64,000 bases of DNA from Sagittula marina (GCF_014196795.1 NZ_JACIEJ010000003.1:421765-485764), one strand, 5' to 3'. Shown: positions 17,650 through 26,878, counted from the stretch's first letter. Notes: generated by a model from the sequence alone, not told the origin. Translations and numbers: made by a program.

Positions 17650-19143
17650 TCAATCTGGCGCGCTAAGCGAAAGGTCCAGTCGGGCGCGTCGTTTCAGCCA
17701 GAGGCTCGGGCGATACCGTTCGGAGCCGGTCGTCTCCTGAAGCTCCTCCATGGTGGCAAGAACCCGCTCTGCCCCAATGGCATCGCCGTGATCTAGCGGG
17801 TTGAACGGGTAGTTCAGGCCCAGGGTCATCGCCTTGCCGAGGTCCGCGGGGCTGCCGACGCCAATCTGCGCCATCTCGCAGCACAGGTTGACGATCATCG
17901 AGACGATGCGTGGCGCTACAAAACCGGGACTGTCCTTTATGACCTCCACGTGAAGGCCCGCTTGCGTCAGCCACCTCGTCACATCCTCCAGCACATCTGA
18001 TCCGCCGGGTGCCGTCATCACGGTCACAAGTCCCATCTGCACGGCGGAAAGATCAACCGCCACCGTCCGCCTACGATCTAGCCCAAGCCGTGCAACCATG
18101 CTGCTACAGTCTTCGCCAAGTGGACTGACCAGGATCGGCATTGCGCCATCATCGGCAGCCGTGCTCAGCCCTCTGTCCGTCAAGGCTGCGAAGTCCGTGG
18201 CACGTTCAGGCAACACCACCGACAGTTCGCTTCGCGCACCTTCTTCGGGCACGGAAGGCAGCTTGGGCAAATCCTGATCGTAGTCGTAAAATCCCTGCCC
18301 GACCTTGCGGCCCAGCAGACCTGCTTCGAACATGTAGGCATGGCCGGCTGTTGTCGCGAGACGGCGATCGTGCTTGTATCCTTCGAAGATGAGGGTCGAC
18401 ACCGGGTAGTTTACATCCATGCCGGTCAGGTCCATCAGCTCGAACGGACCCATGCGAAATCCTGCGGCCATCTTCATGATCCGGTCGATCTGGGCTGGAT
18501 CGGCCACACCTTCGCCATGGATGTGCAAGGCCTCGGTGTAATAGGCACGTCCGCCAAGGTTCACGATGAACCCGGGGCCGTCCTTGGCCAGAACCGGCAC
18601 CTTTCCCATCGCCTCGGCCAATGCGCGCGTCGTGTCGATCACGGACCGGTCCGTCGCCGCACCACCGATCACCTCGACCAGTTTCATCAACGGCACGGGG
18701 TTGAAGAAGTGCATCCCGACCACGCGGTCCCGTCTGTCACAAGCCTTCGCAATGGATGCAATGGACAGCGAAGATGTGTTCGAGGCCAGGATGGTTTTGG
18801 GGCTGACGATCTTTTCCAGCTCGGAAAATAGACCCTGCTTGACGTCGAGCCGTTCAACGATGGCCTCCACCACCAACTGCACGTCCGATAGCGCCGACAG
18901 CTCGCACGAGCCGGACAAGCGCGCCTTTGCCGCCTCTGCCTGCTCCGGCTCGAGGCGCCCCTTCTCTGTTAGACGGTCAATGCGAGCGTCGATCCCGGCC
19001 CGCGCCTTTTCAATGGCTTCTGCGCTCATGTCATTCAGGACAACCTCAAAGCCGGAGGTCGCCAGGACCTGCGCAATACCCGCACCCATGATACCGGCGC
19101 CGATAACGCCCACCTTCCTGATGTCTTCGAATGCATAGGCCAT
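17650..19143 (-). CDS. 3-hydroxyacyl-CoA dehydrogenase (PaaH/FadB type)
   Basis: A 497-residue enzyme with an N-terminal Rossmann domain (VGVIGAGIMGAGIAQVLATSGF), the catalytic His in VVGMHFFNPVPLMKLVEVI, and tandem C-terminal 3HCDH domains, the second carrying DSPGFVAPRIVSMIVN. It oxidises 3-hydroxyacyl-CoA to 3-ketoacyl-CoA with NAD. Length and the second C-terminal domain fit the long PaaH-like class. It is three bases downstream of an enoyl-CoA hydratase gene, giving consecutive beta-oxidation steps from one transcript. No thiolase gene is seen in the window. Confidence 0.95.
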   Translation of the reverse strand: MAYAFEDIRKVGVIGAGIMGAGIAQVLATSGFEVVLNDMSAEAIEKARAGIDARIDRLTEKGRLEPEQAEAAKARLSGSCELSALSDVQLVVEAIVERLDVKQGLFSELEKIVSPKTILASNTSSLSIASIAKACDRRDRVVGMHFFNPVPLMKLVEVIGGAATDRSVIDTTRALAEAMGKVPVLAKDGPGFIVNLGGRAYYTEALHIHGEGVADPAQIDRIMKMAAGFRMGPFELMDLTGMDVNYPVSTLIFEGYKHDRRLATTAGHAYMFEAGLLGRKVGQGFYDYDQDLPKLPSVPEEGARSELSVVLPERATDFAALTDRGLSTAADDGAMPILVSPLGEDCSSMVARLGLDRRRTVAVDLSAVQMGLVTVMTAPGGSDVLEDVTRWLTQAGLHVEVIKDSPGFVAPRIVSMIVNLCCEMAQIGVGSPADLGKAMTLGLNYPFNPLDHGDAIGAERVLATMEELQETTGSERYRPSLWLKRRARLDLSLSAPD

Positions 19144-19146
19144 CGG

Positions 19147-19917
19147 TTACTGCCCCTTGAACGTGGGTTCGCGTTTCTCAAGGAAGGCACGCATCCCTTC
19201 CTTCTGGTCGTCGGTCGAGAAGAGCATCTGGAACAGTCTGTTCTCAATCATCAGCGCTGTATCGAGCGGCGCGTTCGCCCCTTCGCGCACCGCGTCCTTG
19301 ATGGCCTGCACCGCCTTGGTCGGCTGCGCGGCGACCTTTCGGGCCATCGTGGTGGCGACCTCCATCACCTGCGCGTCTGGCACAACCTCGGAGACGACGC
19401 CAAGGTCCATGGCCACATCGGCCGGAAAAAGGTCGCCGGTCAGCAAGTAACGCATCGCCTTCGCCTTGCCCGCGCTGCGCAGTATCTTCTGCGTGCCTCC
19501 GGCCCCCGGCATGATCCCGAAGCGGATTTCCGGTTGGCCGAACTTGGCAGTGTCCCCGGCGATCACGATGTCGCACATCATGGCCAGCTCGCAGCCACCA
19601 CCCAGCGCAAGCCCCCGGACCGCAGCAATTACCGGTGTCCGCGAAGCTTCCAGAGCGCGCTTGGCCACCGGCATGCGATCAAAGACTTCGGCCATCGGGC
19701 GTGCCTCGGCGATCTCCGACAAGTCGGCCCCGGCGGCAAAAGCCTTTTCATCCCCGGTCAGAATGATGCAACGCACTTCCGCATCGGCGTCAAGCTCCGC
19801 GACCGCCTGCGCGATATCGGCGCGTAGCGCACTCGACAGCGCATTGCGTCGCTCAGGGCGGTTGAGCCGAATGATGGCAACGCCGTCGCCGGTCCGTTCA
19901 ATGAGGGCCAAGGACAT
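19147..19917 (-). CDS. enoyl-CoA hydratase
   Basis: A 256-residue crotonase-family enzyme with both catalytic glutamates in place: one in ALGGGCELAMMCD and one in FGQPEIRFGIMPGAGGTQ. The oxyanion hole GDEKAFAAGADLSEI is also intact. It should hydrate 2,3-enoyl-CoA to 3-hydroxyacyl-CoA. An AGGAGG-like ribosome site (read on the minus strand) precedes the ATG at 19917. It is the first gene of a three-gene unit with the 3-hydroxyacyl-CoA dehydrogenase and the NTF2-fold protein. Unlike the two crotonases in the large operon it is a canonical hydratase. Confidence 0.95.
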   Translation of the reverse strand: MSLALIERTGDGVAIIRLNRPERRNALSSALRADIAQAVAELDADAEVRCIILTGDEKAFAAGADLSEIAEARPMAEVFDRMPVAKRALEASRTPVIAAVRGLALGGGCELAMMCDIVIAGDTAKFGQPEIRFGIMPGAGGTQKILRSAGKAKAMRYLLTGDLFPADVAMDLGVVSEVVPDAQVMEVATTMARKVAAQPTKAVQAIKDAVREGANAPLDTALMIENRLFQMLFSTDDQKEGMRAFLEKREPTFKGQ

Positions 19918-20262
19918 GAAATTCCTCCTGTAATCATCTCGCCGCGCCTGGCTCAGGGAGCCAACCGTTTCGTTTTCATTTGTATATTGGCCGCTTACTG
20001 CGGGAAACGGTTAAGGGGGCCAGATTACCGGGATGATCTGCAAAACAGCTTTGGGCTGACGGAAAAGAATAATCTCCGTCATGAAAGCGCGACAGGCACG
20101 GCGGTTGAGCCCCGCCCTGCGCCGGGCCACGCACCGGTGTCCGCCCAGAGCGGCACGTTTGATACGACCCGACGAAATCTGCTCAGCGCAGGCCGCGGGT
20201 TAAATGCCTCGACACACGTGCGCATGGCAAGCGCTGATGAGGGCCGGCGAGTGTGGTAAAAA
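19918..20262. other. non-coding stretch upstream of the hydratase operon
   Basis: It should contain the promoter of the minus-strand hydratase/dehydrogenase operon in its left part. No copy of the TetR operator, no clear palindrome and no supported gene was seen. The right part abuts the left end of a decayed IS5-family element at 20263. Confidence 0.5.
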
Positions 20263-21400
20263 GGCGTTGTTGCCTAAAGCGGGTCGAGAGCGAATTGGCT
20301 CCTTTACCAATTTGTTTATTTGACACAGGTGATCTCGGCCGTTCCAATGGTCGGGAACTGGTTCATGAGGGCCATGCGGATCGGCGGTCTGCCAAACTGG
20401 CCCCCCCCCCCCGCCATGATATGCCCGCCGAACGCCTTGAGGCATCGCATCCTGGCTTCGATGCGACTTCAGGTGTGGTAGCCACTCCAACATTTCCGGG
20501 GTGCTTTGCCGAAGGACTTTGAGGCGCGCAGTATCTGGTTGCGGGCCGTGGCTGCAGGGCCGTCCTCCGTCGACAATCGTCCGTTTCGCCTGACCGCAGT
20601 GGTGGTCTCGACATCGCGCTCGATGATAACCCTGTGGCGCCGGCGACTATCGTAGGCGCCGCCCACTGCCCGTCAGTCGATGCGAAGCAATCTGCCGAGA
20701 GGCGCCGATCTGCTCGTCATCGGGTCCCTGCTCCAGCAGGTCGGGAAGAAAAGTTCTGTCCATTGCCCGACCAAGGTTTCCTTGCAAACCATGAGCGGAG
20801 CCGTCACCGCTGGGCGTGAACTTCACCGCTCAGATGTCCGACGTGGCGGCATTCCTCACCAGATGCTATACGCCACTGGCCTCTGCGGCTGTTTCCATGT
20901 TTGCGAACCTGCCACTCCCCGTCACCCATGCACTTGATCCCGCTGCTGCCTCTCACCCGCCAGCGTATTGCAAAGCAATGTCCCGCGCGGGCACCAGCAG
21001 GTTCAACGGTGCGTGCACACGGCGACAGGGTATTTGGACATTCAAGGTTTTCTGATGCCGGCGCAGTGTGCGGCAGGCAGGCACCAGCCAATCAAGTCGC
21101 GCCATTTCCAAAAGGTTGGCAATCATTCCCGATATTTGCCGCGATGGCAGGCCAGACACCACCATCACGCTCAGGAAGAACTGGATGGCAGCGTCACAGA
21201 ATGCGTCCGGTCGCCCGCGTTTGTCAGCCAAGTCATGTCGCGATCAAACCAGACCAGCAGCGATTTCCGGCTCCGAAGCGGCTTGTTGTAGCTGGACCAG
21301 TTCGTGGTTCAATAGCGGGGAAAGACGGCTTTAGCGTGCCACCGATCCAACCTACGGGATCCGTGATATGAATGCCGGGAGGCCTTTACGCAACAAAGCC
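20263..21400. mobile_element. decayed IS5-family (IS903-like) insertion sequence
   Basis: The left end GGCGTTGTTGCCTAAAG (20263 onward) and the right end read inward, GGCTTTGTTGCGTAAAG (from 21400), form imperfect terminal inverted repeats of the IS903 type. The 1.14 kb between them contains a broken transposase on the minus strand. No clear target-site duplication was found in the nine flanking bases. A run of twelve C residues at 20401-20412 lies within it. It is surely inactive. Confidence 0.8.
20316..21350 (-). pseudogene. IS5/IS903-type transposase pseudogene
   Basis: Fragments in three frames align in order to an IS903-like transposase: TNWSSYNKPLRSRKSLLVWF (start), KRGRPDAFCDAAIQFFLSV and LARLDWLVPACRTL-type blocks, QKTLNVQIPCRRVHAPLNLL, GEWQVRKHG, then ARNQILRASKSFGKAPRKCWSGYH and the end ALMNQFPTIGTAEIT before a TAA at 20316. 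Several frameshifts and a long C-tract interrupt it. The DDE residues cannot all be traced. A normal member is about 300 residues. Confidence 0.8.
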
Positions 21401-21780
21401 GGCAAGGTACCTCCTTGTGCCGAAGGCAGATCGTAGGCTGGAAACGACATTTTGAACTGCCGAAACCCTATCGCGGTTTCCCTGCTTTAAGCCCGCACGC
21501 TGTCTCTCGGGACGCCGCTGTCGCATTGCTCGACCGCGCAGCAGACGTTTTGCACCGGACACATGCTGCCCACGGAGCCGTAGCCACGACTTTCGAGGCC
21601 CAGACACCCCCTGCCCCGCGCGTTCACATCTGAAGGCAAGCCACCACAACTGCGCCAAGAAAACAAATCCGTCGGTGTCGAGCCCTTGGAAAGCAACGAA
21701 CTGGCGCAGCGCTTTTAAAGTGGCAGCGCAGGTGCATGTTAACGGCGTTTCGCTAGGAACGTTTCGTCAAAAGGTTACGA
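21401..21780. other. intergenic sequence, no gene supported
   Basis: It lies between the right end of the decayed IS and the terminator of the TRAP operon. Short open frames exist on both strands, but none has a ribosome site, family motif or convincing codon bias. It may be displaced coding debris. Confidence 0.4.
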
Positions 21781-21781
21781 A

Positions 21782-21807
21782 AAAGGCCGCCCAATAAGGC
21801 GGCCTTT
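21782..21807 (-). terminator. rho-independent terminator of the TRAP operon
   Basis: A perfect ten-base stem AAAGGCCGCC / GGCGGCCTTT with a six-base loop, flanked by A-runs on the left that read as T-runs on the minus strand. It lies 24 bases after the dctP stop. Confidence 0.9.
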
Positions 21808-21830
21808 CGTATTTGCGGTCGTTGAAAGGT

Positions 21831-22922
21831 TTAGCCGTCGACGCAGGCCTGAAGCTCTTCGATCGAAGGGCCGTTGGGTGTGCGGCCCAGATTGTAAGGT
21901 GCCGATGCTTCGCGCCACTGGCTATAATTGCCCAAGTATTCCGCCATGGAAAGGTAGACCGCACCAGCAGTCGGGCTTTCGCAAGACACTTCGACGATAA
22001 CCTCGTTGGCGACGTTCTGGACTTCGGCCAGAGCCTCGTCCGTGTAGCGTTCGACGGTCACTTCTTCATCCCACTTCGAGTAGGCCTCGGTGGCACGCTT
22101 TTCCGTAAAGGACAAAGACCAGAGCATTGTCGCGTCGGCCGCGATGCGCAGCTTTTCCTGCGTGTCCGCATCCAGAGCGTCCCATGCGCCCTTGTTGATC
22201 GCCACGCCGAACACGGAAGCGGACTGGTGCCAGCCAGGTGTGGACCAGTGGGTCGTAACCTGTTGGAAGCCTGCGGAGTAGTCGACGTTCGGGGTAGAAA
22301 ACTCGCCGCCGTCAATGACGCCACGTTCCAGCGACTGGTAAACTTCGCCACCCGCCATGGAGACCTGGCTGCCGCCAAGACGTTCCAGAATCCGACCCTG
22401 TTCGTTGCCGGAAACCCGCAGGCGCATGCCCTGGAGATCTTCAAGCGTGGTCATGGATTTGTTGGTGTGGAAACCGGATTCGTTGTTGGTCACACCGTAC
22501 GGGAGGTAGACCATCCCGAACTCACCGTAGGTCTTTTCGTAGAACTCACGACCGCCCCACTGCTGGATCCAGTTGACATAGTCGACGGCGTTGAACAGCG
22601 CCGGTGTCGTGGCCAGCGGCGTGAAAGCCGCGTCGCGCCCCGCCCAGTAGCCGGGCCAATCCGCGCCCGCCTGAACCGTGCCGGACTGGACCGCGCCAAA
22701 GACCTCGCCCGCGGGAACGAGGCTGCCGCCCTCGAAAAAGTCGATGGTCAGCGTGTCGCCGGTCAGCTTGTTGGCGAGGTCGACGAAGTGCTTGTCGAAC
22801 TCGATCAGTTCCAGCGACGAGGGCCACGTGGTGGTCATCATCCAGTTGTCCTGCGCCATGGCAGGCGCTGCAAGCGATACGCTGAGCGTCACCGCGGCGA
22901 GTGTAGAGTGGTGCAATTTCAT
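21831..22922 (-). CDS. dctP: TRAP transporter substrate-binding protein, DctP family
   Basis: A 363-residue periplasmic receptor with a Sec signal peptide (MKLHHSTLAAVTLSVSLAAPAMAQ). The mature sequence has TTTWPSSLELIEFDKHFVDL, TTLEDLQGMRLRVSGNEQGRILERLGGSQVSMAGGEVYQSLERGVIDGGEF, the typical TRAP helix-loop region. The style is that of the TakP/2-oxoacid or mannitol/chloroaromatic subgroup, so the ligand is probably a carboxylate. It is the last gene of the Q-M-P operon, 27 bases after dctM, followed by a strong terminator. Confidence 0.95.
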   Translation of the reverse strand: MKLHHSTLAAVTLSVSLAAPAMAQDNWMMTTTWPSSLELIEFDKHFVDLANKLTGDTLTIDFFEGGSLVPAGEVFGAVQSGTVQAGADWPGYWAGRDAAFTPLATTPALFNAVDYVNWIQQWGGREFYEKTYGEFGMVYLPYGVTNNESGFHTNKSMTTLEDLQGMRLRVSGNEQGRILERLGGSQVSMAGGEVYQSLERGVIDGGEFSTPNVDYSAGFQQVTTHWSTPGWHQSASVFGVAINKGAWDALDADTQEKLRIAADATMLWSLSFTEKRATEAYSKWDEEVTVERYTDEALAEVQNVANEVIVEVSCESPTAGAVYLSMAEYLGNYSQWREASAPYNLGRTPNGPSIEELQACVDG

Positions 22923-22949
22923 GGTCTTACTCCCTGTTTAACCTTGAAT

Positions 22950-24281
22950 TTAGCGATAAAGCGTGGCGGGCAGCCAAGTCACCAGACCGGGAACCAGCGC
23001 CACAGCCACACACATCAACAGGATCAGCCCGATAAACGGCAGAACCCCTTTGATGATGTCCGTGGTCTTGACCTCCTTAGGGGCGATGGCGCGTAGATAG
23101 AACAGCGCATATCCGAAAGGCGGCGTCAGAAACGACGTTTGCAGAACGATCGACATGAGAACAACGAACCACAGCAGATCGACCGATGGCATCTCCTGTA
23201 CGATGGGCAGGAAGATCGGGAAAGACAGCAAAACAATCCCGGTCCAATCCAGAAACGCCCCGAGGATGAAGACGATGAACATCATCACCGTCATCAGCAT
23301 CCAGGGTTCCATGTCGAGCCCGCGGATGATTTCCTGCGTGGCACGCAGACCGCCCGTGATGTTGAAAACACCGGTGAACGCGGTGGCTCCCACAACAATA
23401 AAGAGGATCATCGCGCTGGTCTTGCCGGTTTCCTTCAGCGCGTCATAAAACCCTGCAAGCGTAAACCTGCGGCGCGCGATCACAATGGCCAAAGCCAGAG
23501 CTGCTCCGATGGCAGAGGCTTCGGTGGCTGTGGCAATACCAGCGAGAAGCGAGCCGAGAATGCCGAAGATCAGCAGGAGCGGCGGCATCGCCTCCTTGAG
23601 CAGCATCAGCACCAATTCCCGGCGCGGCGGCATATCGTCCGGCTGAACCGAGGGCGCCATATCCGGGCGCACCGCGGCCACGATCGCGACCCATCCCGCA
23701 TACAGCAGGCCAAGGATCACGCCTGGCAGCATGGCCCCCGCAAAGAGCTCACCCACGGAAAGTGGCGAGTAGGACGCCATCAGGATCAGCATGATCGAGG
23801 GTGGAATAAGGATACCCAGACAGCCGCTGGCCGCGATGACACCTGTGGTCAGCGTCGGAGCATAGCCGTACTGCAGCATCGGGCGCAGGGCCATGACGCC
23901 CATCACGGTGATCGATGCGCCGATGATGCCGGTGGTTGCGGCCAGCAGGATCGAGATGAACACAACCGCCAGCGCCAGTCCACCGCGCACGTTGGACATC
24001 AAAAGCCGCAAGGATTCGAACATCTTGTCGGTGACACCCGAATTGCTCAGGAACTGGGCCATGAGCACGAAAAGTGGTATGGCGATCAGGGTATAATTGT
24101 CGATGACATCGCCGAAGATACGGTTGATGACGATGCCCAGGACCATAGGTTTGCCCGCGATCAGCGCGCCCAGCACCGCAGTGCCCCCCAGCACGAACGC
24201 AAGGGGATGACCCATCATCAAACCCAAAACCAGCAAACCAAACATGATGAGCGCAATGCTCTCTCCGCCAAGCCCGGTCAT
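22950..24281 (-). CDS. dctM: TRAP transporter large permease, DctM family
   Basis: A 443-residue membrane protein with about twelve hydrophobic segments. DctM signatures include GLLVLGLMMGHPLAFVLGG, TGVIAASGCLGILIPPSIMLILMASYS and LDWTGIVLLSFPIFLPIV. It carries the sodium-driven substrate flux. The start at 24281 (MTGLGGESI) overlaps the dctQ stop by four bases (ATGA), which decides it over a longer in-frame version. It works with the DctQ and DctP products of the same operon. Confidence 0.95.
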   Translation of the reverse strand: MTGLGGESIALIMFGLLVLGLMMGHPLAFVLGGTAVLGALIAGKPMVLGIVINRIFGDVIDNYTLIAIPLFVLMAQFLSNSGVTDKMFESLRLLMSNVRGGLALAVVFISILLAATTGIIGASITVMGVMALRPMLQYGYAPTLTTGVIAASGCLGILIPPSIMLILMASYSPLSVGELFAGAMLPGVILGLLYAGWVAIVAAVRPDMAPSVQPDDMPPRRELVLMLLKEAMPPLLLIFGILGSLLAGIATATEASAIGAALALAIVIARRRFTLAGFYDALKETGKTSAMILFIVVGATAFTGVFNITGGLRATQEIIRGLDMEPWMLMTVMMFIVFILGAFLDWTGIVLLSFPIFLPIVQEMPSVDLLWFVVLMSIVLQTSFLTPPFGYALFYLRAIAPKEVKTTDIIKGVLPFIGLILLMCVAVALVPGLVTWLPATLYR

Positions 24282-24814
24282 TGCACAATCTCCTGACGGC
24301 CAAAAATAAGTTTGAGCACTTCGCTGACGCCTTGGATCAAGAGAAGAGCGGCCGCAACGCAAAGAGCTGCCTTGAGCGGATAGATTGGCAGAGCCACCGC
24401 GCCGTATGTTGTTTCGCCTTGCGCCCAGGAGGTCGAGGCGAAGTCATAGGAGCGTGTGAGAAAGACCCATGTGAAAGGAAAGAAGAAAATCACGTAGCCG
24501 AGAATTTCGACGACACGTTGTACGCCACTCGGAAAACGCTCAAGCAGCAAATCGACGCGCACATGAGCTTGATGCTTCAGCGCGTAAGCCCCGAGCAAAA
24601 TGAAATAAAAACCGTACAACTGCTTCGACAGATCGAAGGCCCAACGTGTAGGTGCGTTCAGAGCGTACCGCATTATCACGTCATAGATAATAATCGCTGC
24701 AAAAAGCACAGCCAAAACAACGACGATGCGACCGACGAATTCGTTGATCGCATCGATAGCCTTGATGATCAAAGTATATCCCCCCCTATAAGGCTTAAGC
24801 TGTCGCTGCGTCAC
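24278..24814 (-). CDS. dctQ: TRAP transporter small permease, DctQ family
   Basis: A 178-residue protein with four hydrophobic segments. Family features are IYDVIMRYALNAPTRWAFDLSKQLYGFYFILLGAYALKHQAHVRVDLL. It is the small membrane subunit that couples the receptor to DctM. It is the first gene of the operon. Upstream lies a 12-base perfect palindrome (24923) that may be an operator. No regulator gene is adjacent. Confidence 0.93.
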   Translation of the reverse strand: MTQRQLKPYRGGYTLIIKAIDAINEFVGRIVVVLAVLFAAIIIYDVIMRYALNAPTRWAFDLSKQLYGFYFILLGAYALKHQAHVRVDLLLERFPSGVQRVVEILGYVIFFFPFTWVFLTRSYDFASTSWAQGETTYGAVALPIYPLKAALCVAAALLLIQGVSEVLKLIFGRQEIVQ

Positions 24815-24922
24815 CGCGCGATGGCCTGTCCGGTCGGGAGGCTAGACATTTAAAAGGAATAGGAAAAGGCCGACTTACCCTAAATTTACCTTCCGCTACG
24901 TCAATTTAGCGAAATCAAATAC

Positions 24923-24934
24923 TTGATGGATCAA
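24923..24934. promoter_or_regulatory. palindrome upstream of the TRAP operon
   Basis: TTGATGGATCAA is a perfect palindrome except for its GG centre (arms TTGAT/ATCAA). It lies 109 bases upstream of dctQ in an AT-rich stretch. GntR- or LacI-type operators have this look, but no cognate regulator is encoded nearby, so the assignment is weak. Confidence 0.35.
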
Positions 24935-25030
24935 CCAGTCATCTAATCCTATCTGTCAAAAGATGGATCGCGTACTCCCGGACTGATGAGTGCTCGGCCT
25001 CAGCAGCCCTTGGTCCGCCAGATTTCAACA

Positions 25031-25312
25031 TCACATCATCCCGCGGCATTTGCGCGTGGCAGGTTCCTTGCCGAGGTGTTGAGGATTGACGACCAAGACC
25101 CAGCGCGGTGGATAGCCAGGTGCCTGAGTGCGGCGGTACGTACAGCCGTCTGCCGTCGTCATGTAATTGCCAGCCACCGGCGCGACATAGCCTTGAGAGC
25201 CGATATAGGGCTGCCCCTGCGCAAGGATGAGGTCTTTGGGAGTGTGGGCCTCTGTCGAGGTCAGCGCAGCCAGTCCCAGAACGGCGTGGGCGAAAATTGT
25301 CGTGAAAGCCAT
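25031..25312 (-). CDS. small exported hypothetical protein
   Basis: A 93-residue protein with a hydrophobic N-terminus (MAFTTIFAHAVLGLAALTSTEA) that looks like a signal peptide. The mature part contains GCTYRRTQAPGYPPRWVLVVNPQHLG, a compact, well-formed motif of the kind conserved in small Rhodobacterales exported proteins, but I know no function. An AGGAG ribosome site precedes the ATG. It stands alone, tail-to-tail with no operon partner. A single Cys in the mature half near the motif and another near the C-terminus could form a disulfide. Confidence 0.6.
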   Translation of the reverse strand: MAFTTIFAHAVLGLAALTSTEAHTPKDLILAQGQPYIGSQGYVAPVAGNYMTTADGCTYRRTQAPGYPPRWVLVVNPQHLGKEPATRKCRGMM

Positions 25313-26173
25313 GGAAAGCTCCTGTGATTGCAGTTCGATCGGGAAAGACTTCGACCAAGAATCCGGCGCAATCTTGTGTCGTTACCGGCAGGAGTATGGC
25401 GAGTGAATATGTTTTTAGCGTTTAGGCTGGTGCCCGAAACCGAGTCTGGAGGCGCTGTTCTCGTCCTGCCATACAAAAATCTTGAGACTGCAGTTTCGCC
25501 TTTGCGACAAGAAAAGCCAAAGACGGCACAGGATCGCGCGGACCAAAGCCAGCAGATCGTCTAGCGAGACCAGCAGTGTTGTGGGCAAGGTCGCCGACAA
25601 TCTCGTCTGAAGGCGTTTGCGGCGTGTGGCCGAAGTCCTCGACATTCTAGCGATGCCGCCTTTTGTAGATGGTCTGCTCCGCGTCCCCGAAACGCCCGCC
25701 CTACTGGGTCGCAGTCCCTTGGCTCGCCAGTAGGGCGGACCGGACTTCCCGAGGCGTCGCGGCTTCCTTGTGAAGATGGATCAGCCTGGCCCCACTACGT
25801 CCCGAACTTCATCAGAACCGATCTTGCCATGAATAAGGCCGATCACGGAGGGCTAATGTGACCATCCTAGATGGAACACCTAAGGGCCTGACTGCCCAAA
25901 TGCTGGTAATCGACCTGTCGGGAATGAGATCACGGCGCGTGCATATCCCTAACAAGGCCATCACCCCCGCCGGATGCATATGAGCGGCTTCCCAGAACAT
26001 GCCAGATATCATTTGTGAAAAGCAGACCCTACCTAGATATGAGTCGGCAGCGACAGCCGACCTGATCCCCTAAGGACCTGCCGCGCAGTATGACCGCATG
26101 TCCCTTCCGAGCCCAATTCGTTGGATGGAAATGACCGCTGTCGTTCTTGACCTGTAGCCTCGTTGATGTGGCG
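25313..26173. other. 860-base gene-poor stretch
   Basis: No supported gene. It starts with the promoter side of the small exported protein and ends just after the VOC gene stop. It contains one striking perfect hairpin (25696-25738). Short open frames on both strands lack ribosome sites and family motifs. It may be eroded mobile DNA, but I recognise no transposase fragment here. Confidence 0.5.
25696..25738. repeat. perfect 12-bp inverted repeat (CCGCCCTACTGG)
   Basis: CCGCCCTACTGG at 25696-25707 pairs exactly with CCAGTAGGGCGG at 25727-25738 over a 19-base loop. The same 12 bases recur at 57889, and the 15-base form CCGCCCTACTGGCGA occurs both at 57889-57903 and, inverted, at 25724-25738. 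There is no T-run, so a terminator is unlikely; a dispersed palindromic repeat is the better reading. Confidence 0.6.
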
Positions 26174-26545
26174 TTAGTCCGCGGTCTCTTTCTGGTCGAG
26201 AAAGCGCAGCCGGTTGCCGAATGGATCCGTTACGGACATCTCCAGACCCCAGGGCTGCAGATCCAGACCCGGGCGCATGTTGGGATTTTCCGGAAGCGCT
26301 GCGTGAAACGCCCGCAATCCTTCAACATAAACCAGCGCGGTCGATCCGGGCGTGGCATCGCCGTGATGCTCGCTCAGGTGCAGGTGAAATGTGCCCAGAC
26401 GCAGAAAGGCATAGAGCGGCGCGCCCGGGTGGAAGCGGTGCTCGCCCTCCCAGTCGAACTGGAGCCAGTCGACGTAGAAGGCGCGCGCCAATGCCGCATC
26501 AAAGCTACGGAACACCGGCGCGCTGTGGCTGACACGAAGGGTCAC
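26174..26545 (-). CDS. VOC (glyoxalase/bleomycin-resistance-like) superfamily protein
   Basis: A 123-residue single-domain VOC protein. It shows SAPVFRSFDAALARAFYVDWLQFDWEGEHRFHPGAPLYAFLRLG and ends with GLEMSVTDPFGNRLRFLDQ, the usual metal-site Glu/His strand pattern. It is the last gene of the haem operon and overlaps the preceding ABM-domain gene by four bases. A role in haem use is suggested only by this coupling; VOC proteins act as dioxygenases, isomerases or resistance binders. Confidence 0.85.
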   Translation of the reverse strand: MTLRVSHSAPVFRSFDAALARAFYVDWLQFDWEGEHRFHPGAPLYAFLRLGTFHLHLSEHHGDATPGSTALVYVEGLRAFHAALPENPNMRPGLDLQPWGLEMSVTDPFGNRLRFLDQKETAD

Positions 26546-26868
26546 GCGGGTAGCTTGGCGTCGATGTGCTGGATCGCGGTGAACCCTTCAAAGCGCGGCG
26601 CTCCCTCGTGCAGCTTGCGCGTATGGCCCGCGCGGGCGTGGGCGGCGCGGAATGCCTCGCTGGTGGTCCAGGCGCGGAACTGCGCCTCCGTCTGCCAGAC
26701 TGTGTGCGAGGCATAAAGAATGCGGCCGTCCGTCTCGGCGCCCTTCAGCATGTGGAAGGAAACGAAACCGTCCATGTCCTGAAGGCGGCTCTCACGGCTC
26801 AGCCAAAGCTCTTCAAACTCTGCGGCATTTTCCAGCGGCACGGTAAAACGGTTCATGGCAATATACAT
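26542..26868 (-). CDS. antibiotic biosynthesis monooxygenase (ABM) domain, IsdG/HmoA-like haem-degrading protein
   Basis: A 108-residue ferredoxin-like ABM-domain protein. It starts MYIAMNRFTVPLENAAEFEELWLSRES, with the Asn seen at the haem-degrading site of IsdG-type enzymes near residue 6, followed by GFVSFHMLKG, ILYASHTVWQTEAQFRAWTTSEAFRAAHARAG and FEGFTAI. IsdG-like enzymes open haem oxidatively to free iron. The position right after the hmuSTUV/chaN genes supports a cytoplasmic haem-degrading role, perhaps with HmuS handling haem first. Function from context plus fold; not proven. Confidence 0.8.
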   Translation of the reverse strand: MYIAMNRFTVPLENAAEFEELWLSRESRLQDMDGFVSFHMLKGAETDGRILYASHTVWQTEAQFRAWTTSEAFRAAHARAGHTRKLHEGAPRFEGFTAIQHIDAKLPA

Positions 26869-26878
26869 GGGAATTTCC

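Noticed and set aside
25696..25738. The hairpin as a transcription terminator
   Set aside because: It lacks a following T-run, has a large loop and no gene ends close to it.
25313..26173. Possible mobile element remnant
   Set aside because: No transposase motif could be read in any frame; only the hairpin is objectively unusual.
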